Source of the DNA: Paractinoplanes aksuensis
GTDB taxonomy: Bacteria; Actinomycetota; Actinomycetes; Mycobacteriales; Micromonosporaceae
NCBI RefSeq assembly: GCF_024137025.1
Contig: NZ_JAMYJR010000033.1
Location: 124,001 to 188,000, forward strand
Length of the DNA stretch: 64,000 bases
Direction of reading: 5' to 3'
Positions 32,892-42,400 of the stretch are shown piece by piece. The position numbers were made by a program, and so were the translations under genes. Under the pieces are notes generated by a model, which searched no databases, was not told the DNA's origin, and was given only the letters and a program-made list of their open reading frames with translations. Positions within the stretch are counted from its first letter, which is position 1, and every line of letters starts with the position of its first letter.

Positions 32892-33479
32892 TCAGGCTGA
32901 GCCTGGGCGGATCGCGGCCATCACGTGTTCGACCAGGCCGTCGGCGTACTCGTCGGTCAGCGGCCCGGTGCGCAGCAGCCAGCGATGGAAGATCGGCCCG
33001 AAGACCGACTCGACGGCGTGATCCAGATCGGCCCCGGCGCGGACCTGACCCGCCTCGCGACCCACTTCCAACCTTTCCCGTACGGCGAGAAAGTGCGGCC
33101 GGAGCAGCCGGTCTCGCACCTGGCCGGCGAGCTCGTCGTCCTCCAGCGTCTCGACCGTCAGCGCCCGGGTGGTGGCCGACAGCAACGGATCGGCGAACTC
33201 GGCCACGGTAGCCCGGACGACCCCCCGCAGGTCGGCTTCGAGGTCGCCCGTGTCGGGCAGCGCGGTCGGCCCGGACTCGACGTTCTCGGCCAGCGCGTCG
33301 AGGACCAGCGCGCTCTTGCCGGCGGGCCACCACCGGTAGATCGTCGCTTTGCCGACGCCGGCGCGGGCCGCGATGGCCTCGATGGTCATCCGCGCATACC
33401 CGGTGTCACCGAGCATCGCCGTCGTGGCGAACATGATCGCGCGACGGGACTGCGCACTACGGCGGGCAACATCAGGCAC
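32892..33479 (-). CDS. TetR-family transcriptional repressor
   Basis: A 195-residue TetR protein starting GTG at 33479. The N-terminal helix-turn-helix is clear: MTIEAIAARAGVGKATIYRW (about 32-51). The C-terminal part contains the ligand/dimerisation domain with PIFHRWLLRTGPLTDEYADG, as in TetR_C11-like proteins. It is divergent from the glycosyltransferase gene, and the 215-bp space between them holds four copies of a 20-bp palindrome, the first starting 20 bases upstream of this GTG, so autorepression together with control of the glycosyltransferase is the straightforward reading. Confidence 0.9.
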   Translation of the reverse strand: MPDVARRSAQSRRAIMFATTAMLGDTGYARMTIEAIAARAGVGKATIYRWWPAGKSALVLDALAENVESGPTALPDTGDLEADLRGVVRATVAEFADPLLSATTRALTVETLEDDELAGQVRDRLLRPHFLAVRERLEVGREAGQVRAGADLDHAVESVFGPIFHRWLLRTGPLTDEYADGLVEHVMAAIRPGSA

Positions 33480-33498
33480 AGGCTCACCCTACCCTGAC

Positions 33499-33548
33499 GA
33501 GACGATACGTATCGTCTTGCCAACTCGCGAGACGATACGTATCGTCTC
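33499..33548. promoter_or_regulatory. TetR operator sites 1 and 2
   Basis: Two 20-bp palindromes of the form GAGACGATACGTATCGTCTC. Site 1 is 33499-33518 (last base T, otherwise perfect) and site 2 is 33529-33548 (perfect; extended by C/G to 22 bp). Centre-to-centre spacing is 30 bp, near three helical turns. They lie next to the tetR start and are the expected binding sites of its product. Confidence 0.85.
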
Positions 33549-33590
33549 GTCACAACACCTCGAACTGCCCCTTCACCCCACCTGAGATGC

Positions 33591-33651
33591 GAGACGATAC
33601 GTATCGTCTCGCTACGACTCGCCCTGCTGGCGAGACGATACGTATCGTCTC
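33591..33651. promoter_or_regulatory. TetR operator sites 3 and 4
   Basis: Two further perfect copies of the 20-bp palindrome at 33591-33610 and 33632-33651, each extended to 22 bp by flanking C/G. Site 3 is 62 bp from site 2 and site 4 is 41 bp from site 3, both close to whole helical turns. Site 4 ends 43 bases before the glycosyltransferase GTG, suitable for blocking its promoter. Confidence 0.85.
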
Positions 33652-33694
33652 GGCTCGACGAGCGGACGCGGCGCCGCGACGAAAGCGAGAACCC

Positions 33695-34852
33695 GTGCCA
33701 CACATCGCCATGGTCAGTATCCCGTTCCACGGACACGTGAACCCGAGCCTGGAGGTCATCCGCGAGCTGGTGCGGCGTGGTCATCGGGTGACCTACGCCA
33801 ACGACCCGTCGTTCACCGAGGCCGTCACCGCGACCGGGGCCGAGCTCAAGCCGTATGCCACGACCCTGCCCCGGGCCGACACGCACGGCGACCTCGACCC
33901 GATCGACCAGCTCACGATGTTCCTCGACGACAGCATCGCGATGCTCCCGCAGCTCCGCGCGGCCTACGCCGACGACCGTCCCGACCTTTTCCTGTACGAC
34001 ATCGCGGGCGCCCCGGCCCGGCTGCTCGGCGAGCAGTGGGGCATTCCGGCGGTGCAGCTGTCCCCTACGTACGTGGCCTGGGACGGCTACGAGCAGGAGA
34101 TGGCCCCCATGATCGAGGCGATGCGGGCCGACCCCCGCGGCGCCGCCTACTACGACCGCTTCACCGAGTGGCTGGCCGCCGAGGGCTCGTCCGCCACGGA
34201 CAGCATGTCCTTCCAGGGCCGCCCCGAGCACGCCTTGGTGCTGATCCCCCGCGCCCTGCAACCCCACGCCGACCGGGTCGACCCCGCCGTCTACGACTTC
34301 GTCGGCCCGATCCTGGGCGAGCGCGGCACGTGGACCAGGCCCGACGCGGACAAGGTGCTGCTGGTCTCGCTCGGTTCGGCCTTCACCGACCAGCCCGACT
34401 TCTACCGGCGCTGCGTCGAGGCCTTCGGGTCGCTGCCCGGCTGGCGCACCGTGCTGCAGATCGGCCCGGTCGACCCGGCCGTGCTGGGCGACGTGCCGGC
34501 GTCGGTCGAGCTCCACTCGTGGGTGCCGCAGCTGGCCGTCCTCGAGCAGGCCGACGCGTTCGTCACCCATGCCGGCATGGGCGGCAGCAGCGAGGGCCTG
34601 TACTGCGGCCTTCCGATGATCGCCGCCCCGCAGGCCGCCGACCAGTTCGCCAACGCCGAACAACTGGCCGGCCTGGGCGTCGCCCACGTCGTCGACTCGG
34701 CCACCGTCACCCCGGCCGAGCTGCGCGACCACCTGCTCACCCTCACCACCGACTCGGCGGTGGCTGCCCGCAGTCAACACCTCAAGCATGAAGTACGCGC
34801 CGAGGGCGGCGTCACTCGATCGGCCGACCTCATCGAGAAGATGGTGCGGTGA
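33695..34852 (+). CDS. Macrolide-type (MGT family) UDP-glycosyltransferase
   Basis: A 385-residue GT-B fold glycosyltransferase. It begins HIAMVSIPFHGHVNPSLEV, the N-terminal domain motif of macrolide-inactivating and natural-product glycosyltransferases, and has the C-terminal donor-binding stretch HAGMGGSSEGLYCGLPMI followed by PQAADQFANAEQ. Family members glycosylate macrolides or other hydrophobic acceptors using UDP-sugars. The GTG at 33695 is used (an ATG at 33710 is also possible); longer frames run through the operators and are rejected. Tight control by the divergent TetR suggests an inducible detoxification enzyme. It overlaps the MerR gene (GTGA). Confidence 0.85.
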   Translation: MPHIAMVSIPFHGHVNPSLEVIRELVRRGHRVTYANDPSFTEAVTATGAELKPYATTLPRADTHGDLDPIDQLTMFLDDSIAMLPQLRAAYADDRPDLFLYDIAGAPARLLGEQWGIPAVQLSPTYVAWDGYEQEMAPMIEAMRADPRGAAYYDRFTEWLAAEGSSATDSMSFQGRPEHALVLIPRALQPHADRVDPAVYDFVGPILGERGTWTRPDADKVLLVSLGSAFTDQPDFYRRCVEAFGSLPGWRTVLQIGPVDPAVLGDVPASVELHSWVPQLAVLEQADAFVTHAGMGGSSEGLYCGLPMIAAPQAADQFANAEQLAGLGVAHVVDSATVTPAELRDHLLTLTTDSAVAARSQHLKHEVRAEGGVTRSADLIEKMVR

Positions 34853-35271
34853 CCACACCACTGACGATTCTCGAGATGTCCCGGCGCAGCGGTTTCAGCG
34901 AGCCGACGCTGCGCTACTACGAGAAGACGGGCCTGCTGGGCCGGGTCGACCGTGATCCCGGGACCGGTCACCGCCGCTACGACGGGGCCACGGCCGAGCG
35001 GGTCGAGGCCCTGGCCTGCCTGCGGTCGTCCGGGGTGAGCGTCGACGGCCTGCGCGACTACGTGCGGCTGGTCGAGGTCGGCGTCGAGGCCGCGGACGAG
35101 CTGCGCGACCTCTTCGCCACCCAGGCCGGCCAGCTCGCGGCCGAGATCGAGCGGCTGCGGGTCCGCCACGAATACCTCCGCCTCAAACAGGAGCTCTGGG
35201 CGGCCCGCGGTCGCGGCGACGACGACACCGACGTCATCCGCCGCCTCAATGAGGTGCTGCAAGCGTTCTAG
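34849..35271 (+). CDS. MerR-family transcriptional regulator
   Basis: A 140-residue MerR regulator: winged helix-turn-helix MSRRSGFSEPTLRYYEKTGL, the wing around RRYDGATAERVE, and a long dimerisation helix (AAEIERLRVRHEYLRLKQE). There are no metal-binding cysteines, so it is of the drug/aldehyde-responsive kind. It starts GTG within the glycosyltransferase stop (GTGA) and so belongs to the TetR-controlled unit. The convergent epimerase gene, whose stop shares CTAG with this one, has a promoter with a 19-bp spacer and a central palindrome, a likely target. Confidence 0.85.
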   Translation: MTTPLTILEMSRRSGFSEPTLRYYEKTGLLGRVDRDPGTGHRRYDGATAERVEALACLRSSGVSVDGLRDYVRLVEVGVEAADELRDLFATQAGQLAAEIERLRVRHEYLRLKQELWAARGRGDDDTDVIRRLNEVLQAF

Positions 35272-36281
35272 CCGACGAGACCGAGCCGCAGCAGGCTGTC
35301 CGCGGTGTCGGCGATCGTCGTGGCCACCTCGCGCGGCTGCCAGCCGAGCAGGCTCCGGGCCTTGGCGTTGCTGATCACCGGGATCCGGCCGCCCAGCAGG
35401 GCCGCGTCGCGCAGCGCGGGCTCGGTCCGGGCCGCCGCACGCACCTGCTCGACGGTCAGCTCGGTGGCCGGCACCCGGTCGGCCCGGGCGGGCAGGTGCT
35501 CGGCCAGCATCCGGCCCATCTGATAGAAGCTGATGGCCGGGCCGCCGACCGCTATGAAGCGCTCCCCGGCCGCGGCCGGGCTCAGCATCGCCCGCAGGTG
35601 CAGGTCGACCACGTCGCGGACGTCGACCACACCGAAGTACATCCGCGGCACGACCGGGCTGGCTCCTTCGAGGTAGCTCCTGACCAGGCCGGTCGAGGCC
35701 GAGAGCCGGGGCGCGAGCAACGGGCCGAAGATGCCGGTCGGGTTGATCACGGCCAGTTCGGGGGCGGCGTGCTCGCGGGTGTACTGCCAGGCCGCCTGCT
35801 CGGCGACGGTCTTCGAGCGGATGTAGACGGGCAGGTCGCCGGCGGTGTCGGTCCAGTCCGACTCGTCGTAGCGGTCACCCGGCTTGGGGGTGTAACCGAC
35901 GGCGGCGTACGACGAAGTCAGCACCACGCGCTGCACGCCCTCGGCCCCGGCCGCCGCCAGCACCCGGAGGGCACCGTCGCGGGCCGGGACGATCACCTCG
36001 TCGGGGTCGGCGGGCGGCGTGAACGGGAACGGCGAGGCGTGGTGCCAGACGTAGCGGACGCCGGCCATCGCCTTGTCCCAGTTGTCGTCGGCGGTGAGGG
36101 CGGCGGTCACGAACTCCAGGCGGTCGCTCGGACCGGCCAGGGTACGGACGTCGTCCTCCTGCTCGGGCCGGCGCACCACGACACGGACCCGGTAGCCCTC
36201 GGCCAGCAGCCGTTGTACGGAGTGGCTGCCGACGTGCCCGGTCGCGCCGGTGACAAGAACGGTGGAGAGATCGTTGGTCAT
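35268..36281 (-). CDS. NAD(P)-dependent epimerase/dehydratase-like extended SDR
   Basis: A 337-residue extended short-chain dehydrogenase. The Rossmann motif is VTGATGHVGS (residues 11-20) and the catalytic YxxxK appears in YIRSKTVAEQ (with the upstream TSSYAAVGY serine). Such enzymes, like dihydroflavonol reductase-type SDRs, reduce aldehydes or ketones. The ATG at 36281 lies 8 bases from a MerR-style promoter, so the mRNA may be almost leaderless. The gene is convergent with merR and probably its regulatory target. Confidence 0.85.
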   Translation of the reverse strand: MTNDLSTVLVTGATGHVGSHSVQRLLAEGYRVRVVVRRPEQEDDVRTLAGPSDRLEFVTAALTADDNWDKAMAGVRYVWHHASPFPFTPPADPDEVIVPARDGALRVLAAAGAEGVQRVVLTSSYAAVGYTPKPGDRYDESDWTDTAGDLPVYIRSKTVAEQAAWQYTREHAAPELAVINPTGIFGPLLAPRLSASTGLVRSYLEGASPVVPRMYFGVVDVRDVVDLHLRAMLSPAAAGERFIAVGGPAISFYQMGRMLAEHLPARADRVPATELTVEQVRAAARTEPALRDAALLGGRIPVISNAKARSLLGWQPREVATTIADTADSLLRLGLVG

Positions 36282-36289
36282 GACACCCG

Positions 36290-36320
36290 AGTGTTCGCGC
36301 CCTCAAGCGCTTGAAGGCAA
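36290..36320 (-). promoter_or_regulatory. Candidate MerR-controlled promoter of the epimerase gene
   Basis: On the minus strand TTGCCT and AACACT are separated by 19 bp, the over-long spacing typical of MerR-activated promoters, and the spacer contains the perfect 12-bp palindrome TCAAGCGCTTGA (36303-36314). The -10 is weak, as expected for an activator-dependent promoter. The nearby MerR gene is the natural candidate regulator. Confidence 0.4.
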
Positions 36321-36340
36321 GGGTGATCCGCATTACGGCG

Positions 36341-36375
36341 ACGGCCGGCCGGTGAGAGCCCCACCGGCCGGCCGT
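36341..36375. terminator. Hairpin at the end of the GGDEF-oxoamine synthase-MFS operon
   Basis: A perfect 13-bp stem, ACGGCCGGCCGGT with ACCGGCCGGCCGT, around a 9-nt loop. It lies 31 bases past the stop of the SnoaL-like gene, the last gene of the minus-strand operon. Confidence 0.55.
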
Positions 36376-36406
36376 TTCCCCATCCCCCACCCTTCCGGGG
36401 CGGGCC

Positions 36407-36793
36407 TCAGGTCGAGGGTTCGCTGCCCTGGCAGTGACGCCAGAGCCAGCGGCCCTCGACCTGCTCCACCAGGCCCGACACCCGGTAGGGGAAGTTCTCG
36501 TCGGCGCCGTCGTCGGGGCGCGCGATGCCGTCGGCGTCGGCGAAGACGTAGGCCCGGTCGCCGAACGTGTGGACCGTGACGTCGTGCGCGTGCCAGGCGT
36601 ACGCCTCGGTCCGCAGGAAGACCTCGCCGAGCAGGGCCGTCAGTTCGGCCCGGCCCACCGCCGACTCGGAGCGTTCGGAGCCGGCGTAGCCGATGTCGTC
36701 GCCGGGGGCGAAGCAGGCCAGCGCCGCGTTCAGGTCGCGGGCCGCGAACGCCTCGCTGAGGTCGCGCACGGCCTGCGCGGGTCCTTGACTCAT
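36407..36793 (-). CDS. SnoaL-like (NTF2-fold) small protein
   Basis: A 128-residue alpha+beta barrel of the SnoaL/DUF4440 type: an N-terminal helical hairpin (VRDLSEAFAARDLNAALACF), a polar pocket and C-terminal strands with RVSGLVEQVEGRWLWRHCQG. Members act as polyketide cyclases, isomerases or ligand-binding modules. The ATG at 36793 overlaps the stop of the MFS gene (ATGA), so it is translated with the transporter. The substrate may be the operon product; nothing in the sequence specifies it. Confidence 0.75.
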   Translation of the reverse strand: MSQGPAQAVRDLSEAFAARDLNAALACFAPGDDIGYAGSERSESAVGRAELTALLGEVFLRTEAYAWHAHDVTVHTFGDRAYVFADADGIARPDDGADENFPYRVSGLVEQVEGRWLWRHCQGSEPST

Positions 36794-38127
36794 GCCGAAA
36801 CCTCGATCTTGCCGGGAGCCGCCGGGCCGGCCGGAACCGTGGTGGCGACCGGAGTCGGCCCTTCGACCGGGGTGCCGGGACGTTCGATGTACTCGAGCCG
36901 TTCGACGCGGCGCATGCCGGGCAGGAACAGGAAGCCGAACGTCACGACCGCGCCCAGCAGGCCGGCGCCGATCAGCGTCTCGCGGACACCGATCCACTCG
37001 GCGACCGGCGCGGCCAGCGCGTACGACAGGGGCAGCAGCGCCGTCGACACGAACCAGTCGAGGCTGGACACCCGGCCCAGCATGCCCTCGGGCACGAACC
37101 GCTGTTTGGTGGTCGCCCAGGCCACCGTCCCGGCCGCTTCCAGGCCGTTGACCAGCACGCAGGCCGCGGCCAGCTGCCACGTGTGGGTGGCCGCGCCATA
37201 GCCGGCCACGGCCAGTGTCGCGATCGCCCACACCGCGTACGTGAAGGTCATGAACCGGCGCGGGATGCCGATCCACCCGACCGCCAGCGCGGCCGCGATC
37301 GCGCCCAGACCGCCGGACGTCAGGATCAGACCCAGGGCGGCCGCACTGCCGCCCAGTTCGTGCTTCACCACGTACGGGAGAAGCACTTCGGTCGGTCCCA
37401 CGAAGAGCAGGTAGGTGAACGTGGCCGACAGGAACGTCCCCCACAGCCACACCTGACCGCGCACGAACCGGAACCCGGCCCGCATCTCCCGCCAGATCGA
37501 TTCCACCGGCCCGTCGTCGGCCGAGGCCGGCAACGAGACCCGGGTCATCGCCAGCAGACAGGCCACGGACAGGGCGAACGTGGCCGCGTTGACCGCGAAG
37601 GCCCAGCCCGCGCCCCCGATCGCGATGATCGCGCCGGCCAGCATGGGCCCGAAGATCTGCATGCCGGCCGGGCGCACGAACTGGTCGAGCGCGTTGGCCG
37701 CGACCAGGTGCTCGGCCGGCACGACCCGGGGCACGGTGGCGTCGAAGGACGGGCCGAAGAACCCGGCCGCCGCGCCGTGCACCGCCGCGATGACCAGGAT
37801 CGGCCACAGCGCGGTCAGCGACCCGGTCAGGGTCAGCACGGCCAGCGTGCTCATCGTGACCAGCCGTACCAGGTCGCTGGCGAGCATGACCTTGCGCGGG
37901 TCGAACCGGTCGCTGACCACGCCGCCGAACAGCAGCGTGACGACCTGGGGCAGGCTGAGGGCGACGCCCACCGCCGACATGGCGGCGGGCGTCCCGTAGA
38001 GGTCGTAGACCTGCCAGGCCAGGGCGACGAGCAGCACCCCGTCGCCGACCAGGGAGGCGCTCATCCCGGTCCACAGGAGCCGGAACTGGCGGTGCCGCAG
38101 CGGCGCCAGCGGACCGGGGAGCCTCAC
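36790..38127 (-). CDS. Major facilitator superfamily exporter (EntS-like)
   Basis: A 445-residue MFS protein with twelve predicted helices, beginning LRHRQFRLLWTGMSASLVGD, the N-terminal signature of the EntS/MefA-type drug and siderophore exporters; the loop 2-3 motif is GGVVSDRFDPRKVM. The GTG at 38127 overlaps the stop of the alpha-oxoamine synthase gene (GTGA), so the exporter is coupled to it and probably exports its product or a derivative. The C-terminal tail is Pro/Thr-rich. Confidence 0.85.
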   Translation of the reverse strand: MRLPGPLAPLRHRQFRLLWTGMSASLVGDGVLLVALAWQVYDLYGTPAAMSAVGVALSLPQVVTLLFGGVVSDRFDPRKVMLASDLVRLVTMSTLAVLTLTGSLTALWPILVIAAVHGAAAGFFGPSFDATVPRVVPAEHLVAANALDQFVRPAGMQIFGPMLAGAIIAIGGAGWAFAVNAATFALSVACLLAMTRVSLPASADDGPVESIWREMRAGFRFVRGQVWLWGTFLSATFTYLLFVGPTEVLLPYVVKHELGGSAAALGLILTSGGLGAIAAALAVGWIGIPRRFMTFTYAVWAIATLAVAGYGAATHTWQLAAACVLVNGLEAAGTVAWATTKQRFVPEGMLGRVSSLDWFVSTALLPLSYALAAPVAEWIGVRETLIGAGLLGAVVTFGFLFLPGMRRVERLEYIERPGTPVEGPTPVATTVPAGPAAPGKIEVSA

Positions 38128-39386
38128 TCCGCGGCGCTGCGGAGCTTGCCGGCCGCGGCCAGTTCGGTGATGACGGCGTTCAGCTCGTCGAGCTCCTCGT
38201 CCGAGTTGGCCGCGGTGACCTGGGCCCGGAAGCCGACCTGGTCGTGCGGCACCAGCGGGTAGGCGGCCAGCGTGACGTAGATGCCGCGGTCCCACAGCAG
38301 CTTGCCGACGGCGTCGATGTCCTCGCCGGCGGCCAGCGGCAGCTCGATCACCGGGGTGTTGCCGGTGTTCGGGGTGAAGACGTTCAGGGCCCGCACGTGG
38401 TCGAGCACCTTCATGGTCTTGCGGTACAGGTCGGCGCGGATGTCGTCGCCACGCTTCTCGTTGAGGTCGAGGCCCGCGTTGACGGTGGCCAGCGAGGCGG
38501 TCGGGGCCGGGCCGGAGTACAGGTACGGCGGGGCCGACACCTTGAGGTGGTTCTTGAGCCAGGTCGGCAGGGCCAGGAAGGCCAGCAGCGACGAGTACGA
38601 CTTGCTGAAGCCGCCGACGAGCACGACGTTGTCGTACGTCTCGCCGCTGTACTTGACGATGGCGTTGCCCTTGAGACCGTAGGGCGACTTCTCGTTGGCG
38701 CCGCGCTCGCCGATCACGCCGAAGCCGTGGGCGTCGTCGACGTAGAGCAGGGCGCCGTACTCGCGGGCGACGGCGGCGAACGCCTTCAGGTCGGGCGCGT
38801 TGCCGGTCATGCTGTTGACGCCGTCCATCGCCACGATCTTGGAGATGCCGGCCGGGGCCGCGGCCAGCAGCTCGCGCAGGTGCTCGTGGTCGTTGGCCCG
38901 GAAGCGCTGCACGGTGGCGCCCAGGCCCCGGGCGTACATGGAACCGTCGTAGATGGTCTTGTGTGCCTGCGAGTCGAGGAAGACCATGCCCTTGCCGGCC
39001 AGGATCGGCAGCACGGACATGTGGATGTGCGTGATCGTCGGCAGGACCAGGGTGTCGGGCGCGTCGAGCAGCGCCGTCAGCTTCTCCTCGATCTGCGGGT
39101 AGAGCGCCGGGTTGCCGAGCAGGCGGGACCAGCTCGGGTGGGTGCCCCAGCGGGCGACCTCGGGGGCGATGGCGTCCATGATCTCGGGCTCCAGGTCGAA
39201 GCCGAGGTAGTTGCAGGAGGCGAAGTCGGCCAGCCAGTGGTCGCCGACCCGGATGCGACGGCCGCGGACCTCTTCGATCGTGGCGTCGTACATCGGGTTG
39301 CCGCTGCGCAGGCGCTCCAGGTCGGCCCAGCGTCCGTCGCGCTTGACGAACTCGAGACCGGAACCTTCGAGGGGAGCGTGGTTCAT
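38124..39386 (-). CDS. PLP-dependent alpha-oxoamine synthase family enzyme (KBL/BioF/CqsA-like)
   Basis: A 420-residue fold-type I PLP enzyme. The Schiff-base lysine lies in VGGFSKSYSS (near residue 261) and the cofactor aspartate in LLYVDDAHGFGVIGERG; the N-terminus has NYLGFDLEPEIM and the substrate-glycine region TITHIHMSV. Family members condense an amino acid with an acyl-CoA: BioF in biotin, Kbl, serine palmitoyltransferase and the autoinducer synthases CqsA/LqsA. No biotin genes are near. It lies 17 bases downstream of a GGDEF-EAL gene and is coupled to an exporter, which favours an exported small molecule, possibly a signal; that is inference. Confidence 0.8.
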   Translation of the reverse strand: MNHAPLEGSGLEFVKRDGRWADLERLRSGNPMYDATIEEVRGRRIRVGDHWLADFASCNYLGFDLEPEIMDAIAPEVARWGTHPSWSRLLGNPALYPQIEEKLTALLDAPDTLVLPTITHIHMSVLPILAGKGMVFLDSQAHKTIYDGSMYARGLGATVQRFRANDHEHLRELLAAAPAGISKIVAMDGVNSMTGNAPDLKAFAAVAREYGALLYVDDAHGFGVIGERGANEKSPYGLKGNAIVKYSGETYDNVVLVGGFSKSYSSLLAFLALPTWLKNHLKVSAPPYLYSGPAPTASLATVNAGLDLNEKRGDDIRADLYRKTMKVLDHVRALNVFTPNTGNTPVIELPLAAGEDIDAVGKLLWDRGIYVTLAAYPLVPHDQVGFRAQVTAANSDEELDELNAVITELAAAGKLRSAAE

Positions 39387-39403
39387 GGGGGGTGGGGTTC
39401 CTT

Positions 39404-42400
39404 TCAGTGGGGGGAGACGGCGGAGCTCTGCGTGCGCAGGTACTCCAGGAATTCGTCGGAGGTGACCGGCTTGCTGAACAGGTAGCCCTGCCCGTACGAG
39501 CAGCCCATCTCGGCCAGGGCCGTGCGGTGCCCGTCGAGCTCGATGCCCTCGGCCACCACGGCCAGTTCGAGGGTGCGGGCGAGGCTGACGATGGTCTCGA
39601 CCAGGGCCATCTGCTGCGGGTTGTGCAGGATGTCGTCGATGAAGGACTTGTCGATCTTGAGGACGTCGACCGGCATGTTGCTCAGGTAGCTGAGCGACGA
39701 GTAGCCGGTGCCGAAGTCGTCGATGGCGATCCGGACGCCCATGGCCCGCAGCTCGCGCAGGTCGGCCCACACCTGGTCGGCGTCGTGCAGCACCAGGCTC
39801 TCGGTGACCTCGAGCAGCAGCCAGCGCGGGTCGGCGCCGGTCTCGGACAGCACCTCGCGCACCTCGTCGACGAAGCCGGGCGTCCGGAACTGCCGGGCCG
39901 AGACGTTCACGCTGACGTACCGCATGGGACGGCCGGCCTCGGTCGTGCGCCAGTGGGCGAAGGTGGTCAGCGCCTCGCGCAGCACCCAGCCGCCGATCGC
40001 CACGACCGAGCCGTTCTCCTCGGAGAGCTCGATGAACTCGTTCGGGCCGAGCAGGCCGCGGACCGGGTGCTGCCAGCGCACCAGGGCCTCGAGCCCGGCC
40101 ACGTCGCCGGTGGGCAGGTCGATGATGGGCTGGAACCGCAGGCGCATCTGGCCGCCGGCCACCGCCTCGTTGAGCGCCGAGCGCATCTCGAGCCGGCGCA
40201 GCATCGCCTCGTGCATCTCGTCCTGGTAGCGCTGCCAGGTGTTCTTGCCCTCGGTCTTGGCGCCGTACATGGCCACGTCGGCCCGGCGCAGCAGCTCGCT
40301 GATGCCGGCCGCCTCGGTGCTGGTGGCCACGCCGACGCTGGCCGCGCCGTGGATCTGGTGGGTGGCGCCGGTGGCGTCGACGACCTCGATCGGCTCGGCC
40401 AGGGCGGCCACGATACGGTCGGCCACCCGTTCGACCTCGCCGGTGTCGGCGATGAGGTCGATCAGCACGGCGAACTCGTCCCCGCCGGTGCGGGCCACGG
40501 TGGCCAGCGGGCCGGCCAGGTCGGTGATGCGGCGGCCCACGGTGGTCAGCAACTGGTCGCCCGCGGCGTGACCGAGGGTGTCGTTGACCTCCTTGAAGTC
40601 GTCCAGGTCGACGAACAGGACGCCGACCTCGTGCCGGCCGTCGACGGCGAAGGTGGCCGCGCTCTCGAGCCGGTTCTGGAAGAAGGCACGGTTGGCCAGG
40701 CCGGTCAGCGCGTCGTGGTACGCCTGGTGGGCCAGGTCGTTCTCGAGGCGGCGGCGCTCGGTGACGTCGCGGATGGTGACCACGAGCCCGTTCACGGCCG
40801 GCTCGTCCCGCAGGTCGCGGCACGTGCACTCCACCTGCAGCAGCAGGTCGTCACCCGAGACGGCGGTCAGGTCGACCCCGTCGCGCGGCCCACGGCCGCT
40901 GCGCACCTGGTCGAGCAGGTCGCGCAGCTCGGCGTGGTCGGTGCCGGCGATCAGGCGCGACAGCGGCATGCCGACGAGGTCGGTGCGGCCGAACACGGGC
41001 AGCGCGGACGGGCTGGCGTAGCGGATGGTCTCGTCGTCGCCGACGATCAGGATCACGTCGGAGGCGCTCTGGATCAGCGCGCGGAAGTAGTCCTCGCTGC
41101 TGCGCCGGTTCACCTCGTCGGTCAGGGTTATGCGTTCGACGGCCATGGTGGCCTGGGCCATCAGCGCCTCGAAGGACGGCTCGAGCGCAGTCAGCACCTC
41201 TTCGCTCGCGGCCAGGAAGACCTGGTTGTGGCGCAGCGGCCCGTTGCGGGTGCGCCCGGCCGACACCGCCTCGGCACACAGCGCCCACTCGAACCCGTCG
41301 AGCTCGGCGGTCAGGTCGGCCGGCAGGCCGGCCACCCGTACGCGGGAGGTGGACATGAGCCCGGTGACGGCGCCCGGCTCGGCGTCGGAGCCGCGCATGA
41401 CCCAGCGGTGATCCTCGCCGGTCGGCACGATCGAGGTGACGGCCTGGGTCAGCGCTGCCCCGGCCTGGTCGACACTGCTCGCGGCGACCAGGTCGGCGCC
41501 GGTGATGCGCAACGTGCGCTCGCGGGCCGCGGTGTCGCGCTGCAGCTGCATGAGCCCGGCCACCCGGGCCATGACCAGCAGGAACATGATGCCGGAAGCG
41601 GACGCGATCATCGGCGCGTCGGTGACGCCCTGGTTCAGGTCCTCGATCAGCAGCACGGCCGGGGCGATCAGGGCGGCCACCGACATCAGGGCCAGGCGAC
41701 GGCCACCGGTCAGGCTCTGCGCGATCTGCTCGCTCGTCGTCAGCTGACGCATCGACGGGTGCAGGGCGGACAGCGCGGTGGCGGTGTAGAACAGCACCCA
41801 TCCGGCGTCGACCGGGCCACCCACCTGCCAGGTGCCGTCGAGCTGGCGCAGGCCGTAGAGGACGTCGGTGATCAGCAGGCTGCCGACCCCGGCCACGAGC
41901 ACATGCAGCGCGACCGGCTTGCGGCCACCCGCGGTGAGCAGGCGGGCCAGCATGGCCAGGGCGAGGACGTCACCCAGGGGGTAGCCGGACGAGACGGCCT
42001 TCTCGACGAAACCGAGGTCGGTGTCCCGCACGTACGGCGAGATCAGGAACACCCACGAGAGCAGGCCGAGACCGGCGGTGGGCACGAGCGCGTCGAGCAG
42101 CGCGGCCCGGTTGCCGGCCCCCGAACGGGACCGGATGAAGATCAGCAGCGCCCCGGCCAGCATCGGGTAGACCAGCAGGTAGAACAGATCGGCCAGCGAC
42201 GGGAACGGGTTGGCGATGTGCATGAAGTCGGTCAGCACGTTGTACGCCGTGTCGCCGAGCGTGAAGCTGACCAGCACCGCCGACAGCAGGTACCAGGGCA
42301 GGCGCTTGGCCGGCCGGTGCACCCGCACCCCGACCAGCACCGCCGCCGCCGCGGAGAGCCCGATCGTCGCCCACGAGTACATGCTGTACTGCGGGAACGA

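Noticed and set aside
33587..33694. Upstream start for the macrolide-type glycosyltransferase
   Set aside because: It would translate through operators 3 and 4; homology begins at the GTG at 33695.
38124..39386. Assignment of the AOS-family gene as bioF (biotin synthesis)
   Set aside because: No other biotin genes are nearby and it is coupled to an exporter and a c-di-GMP enzyme; only the family level is supportable.
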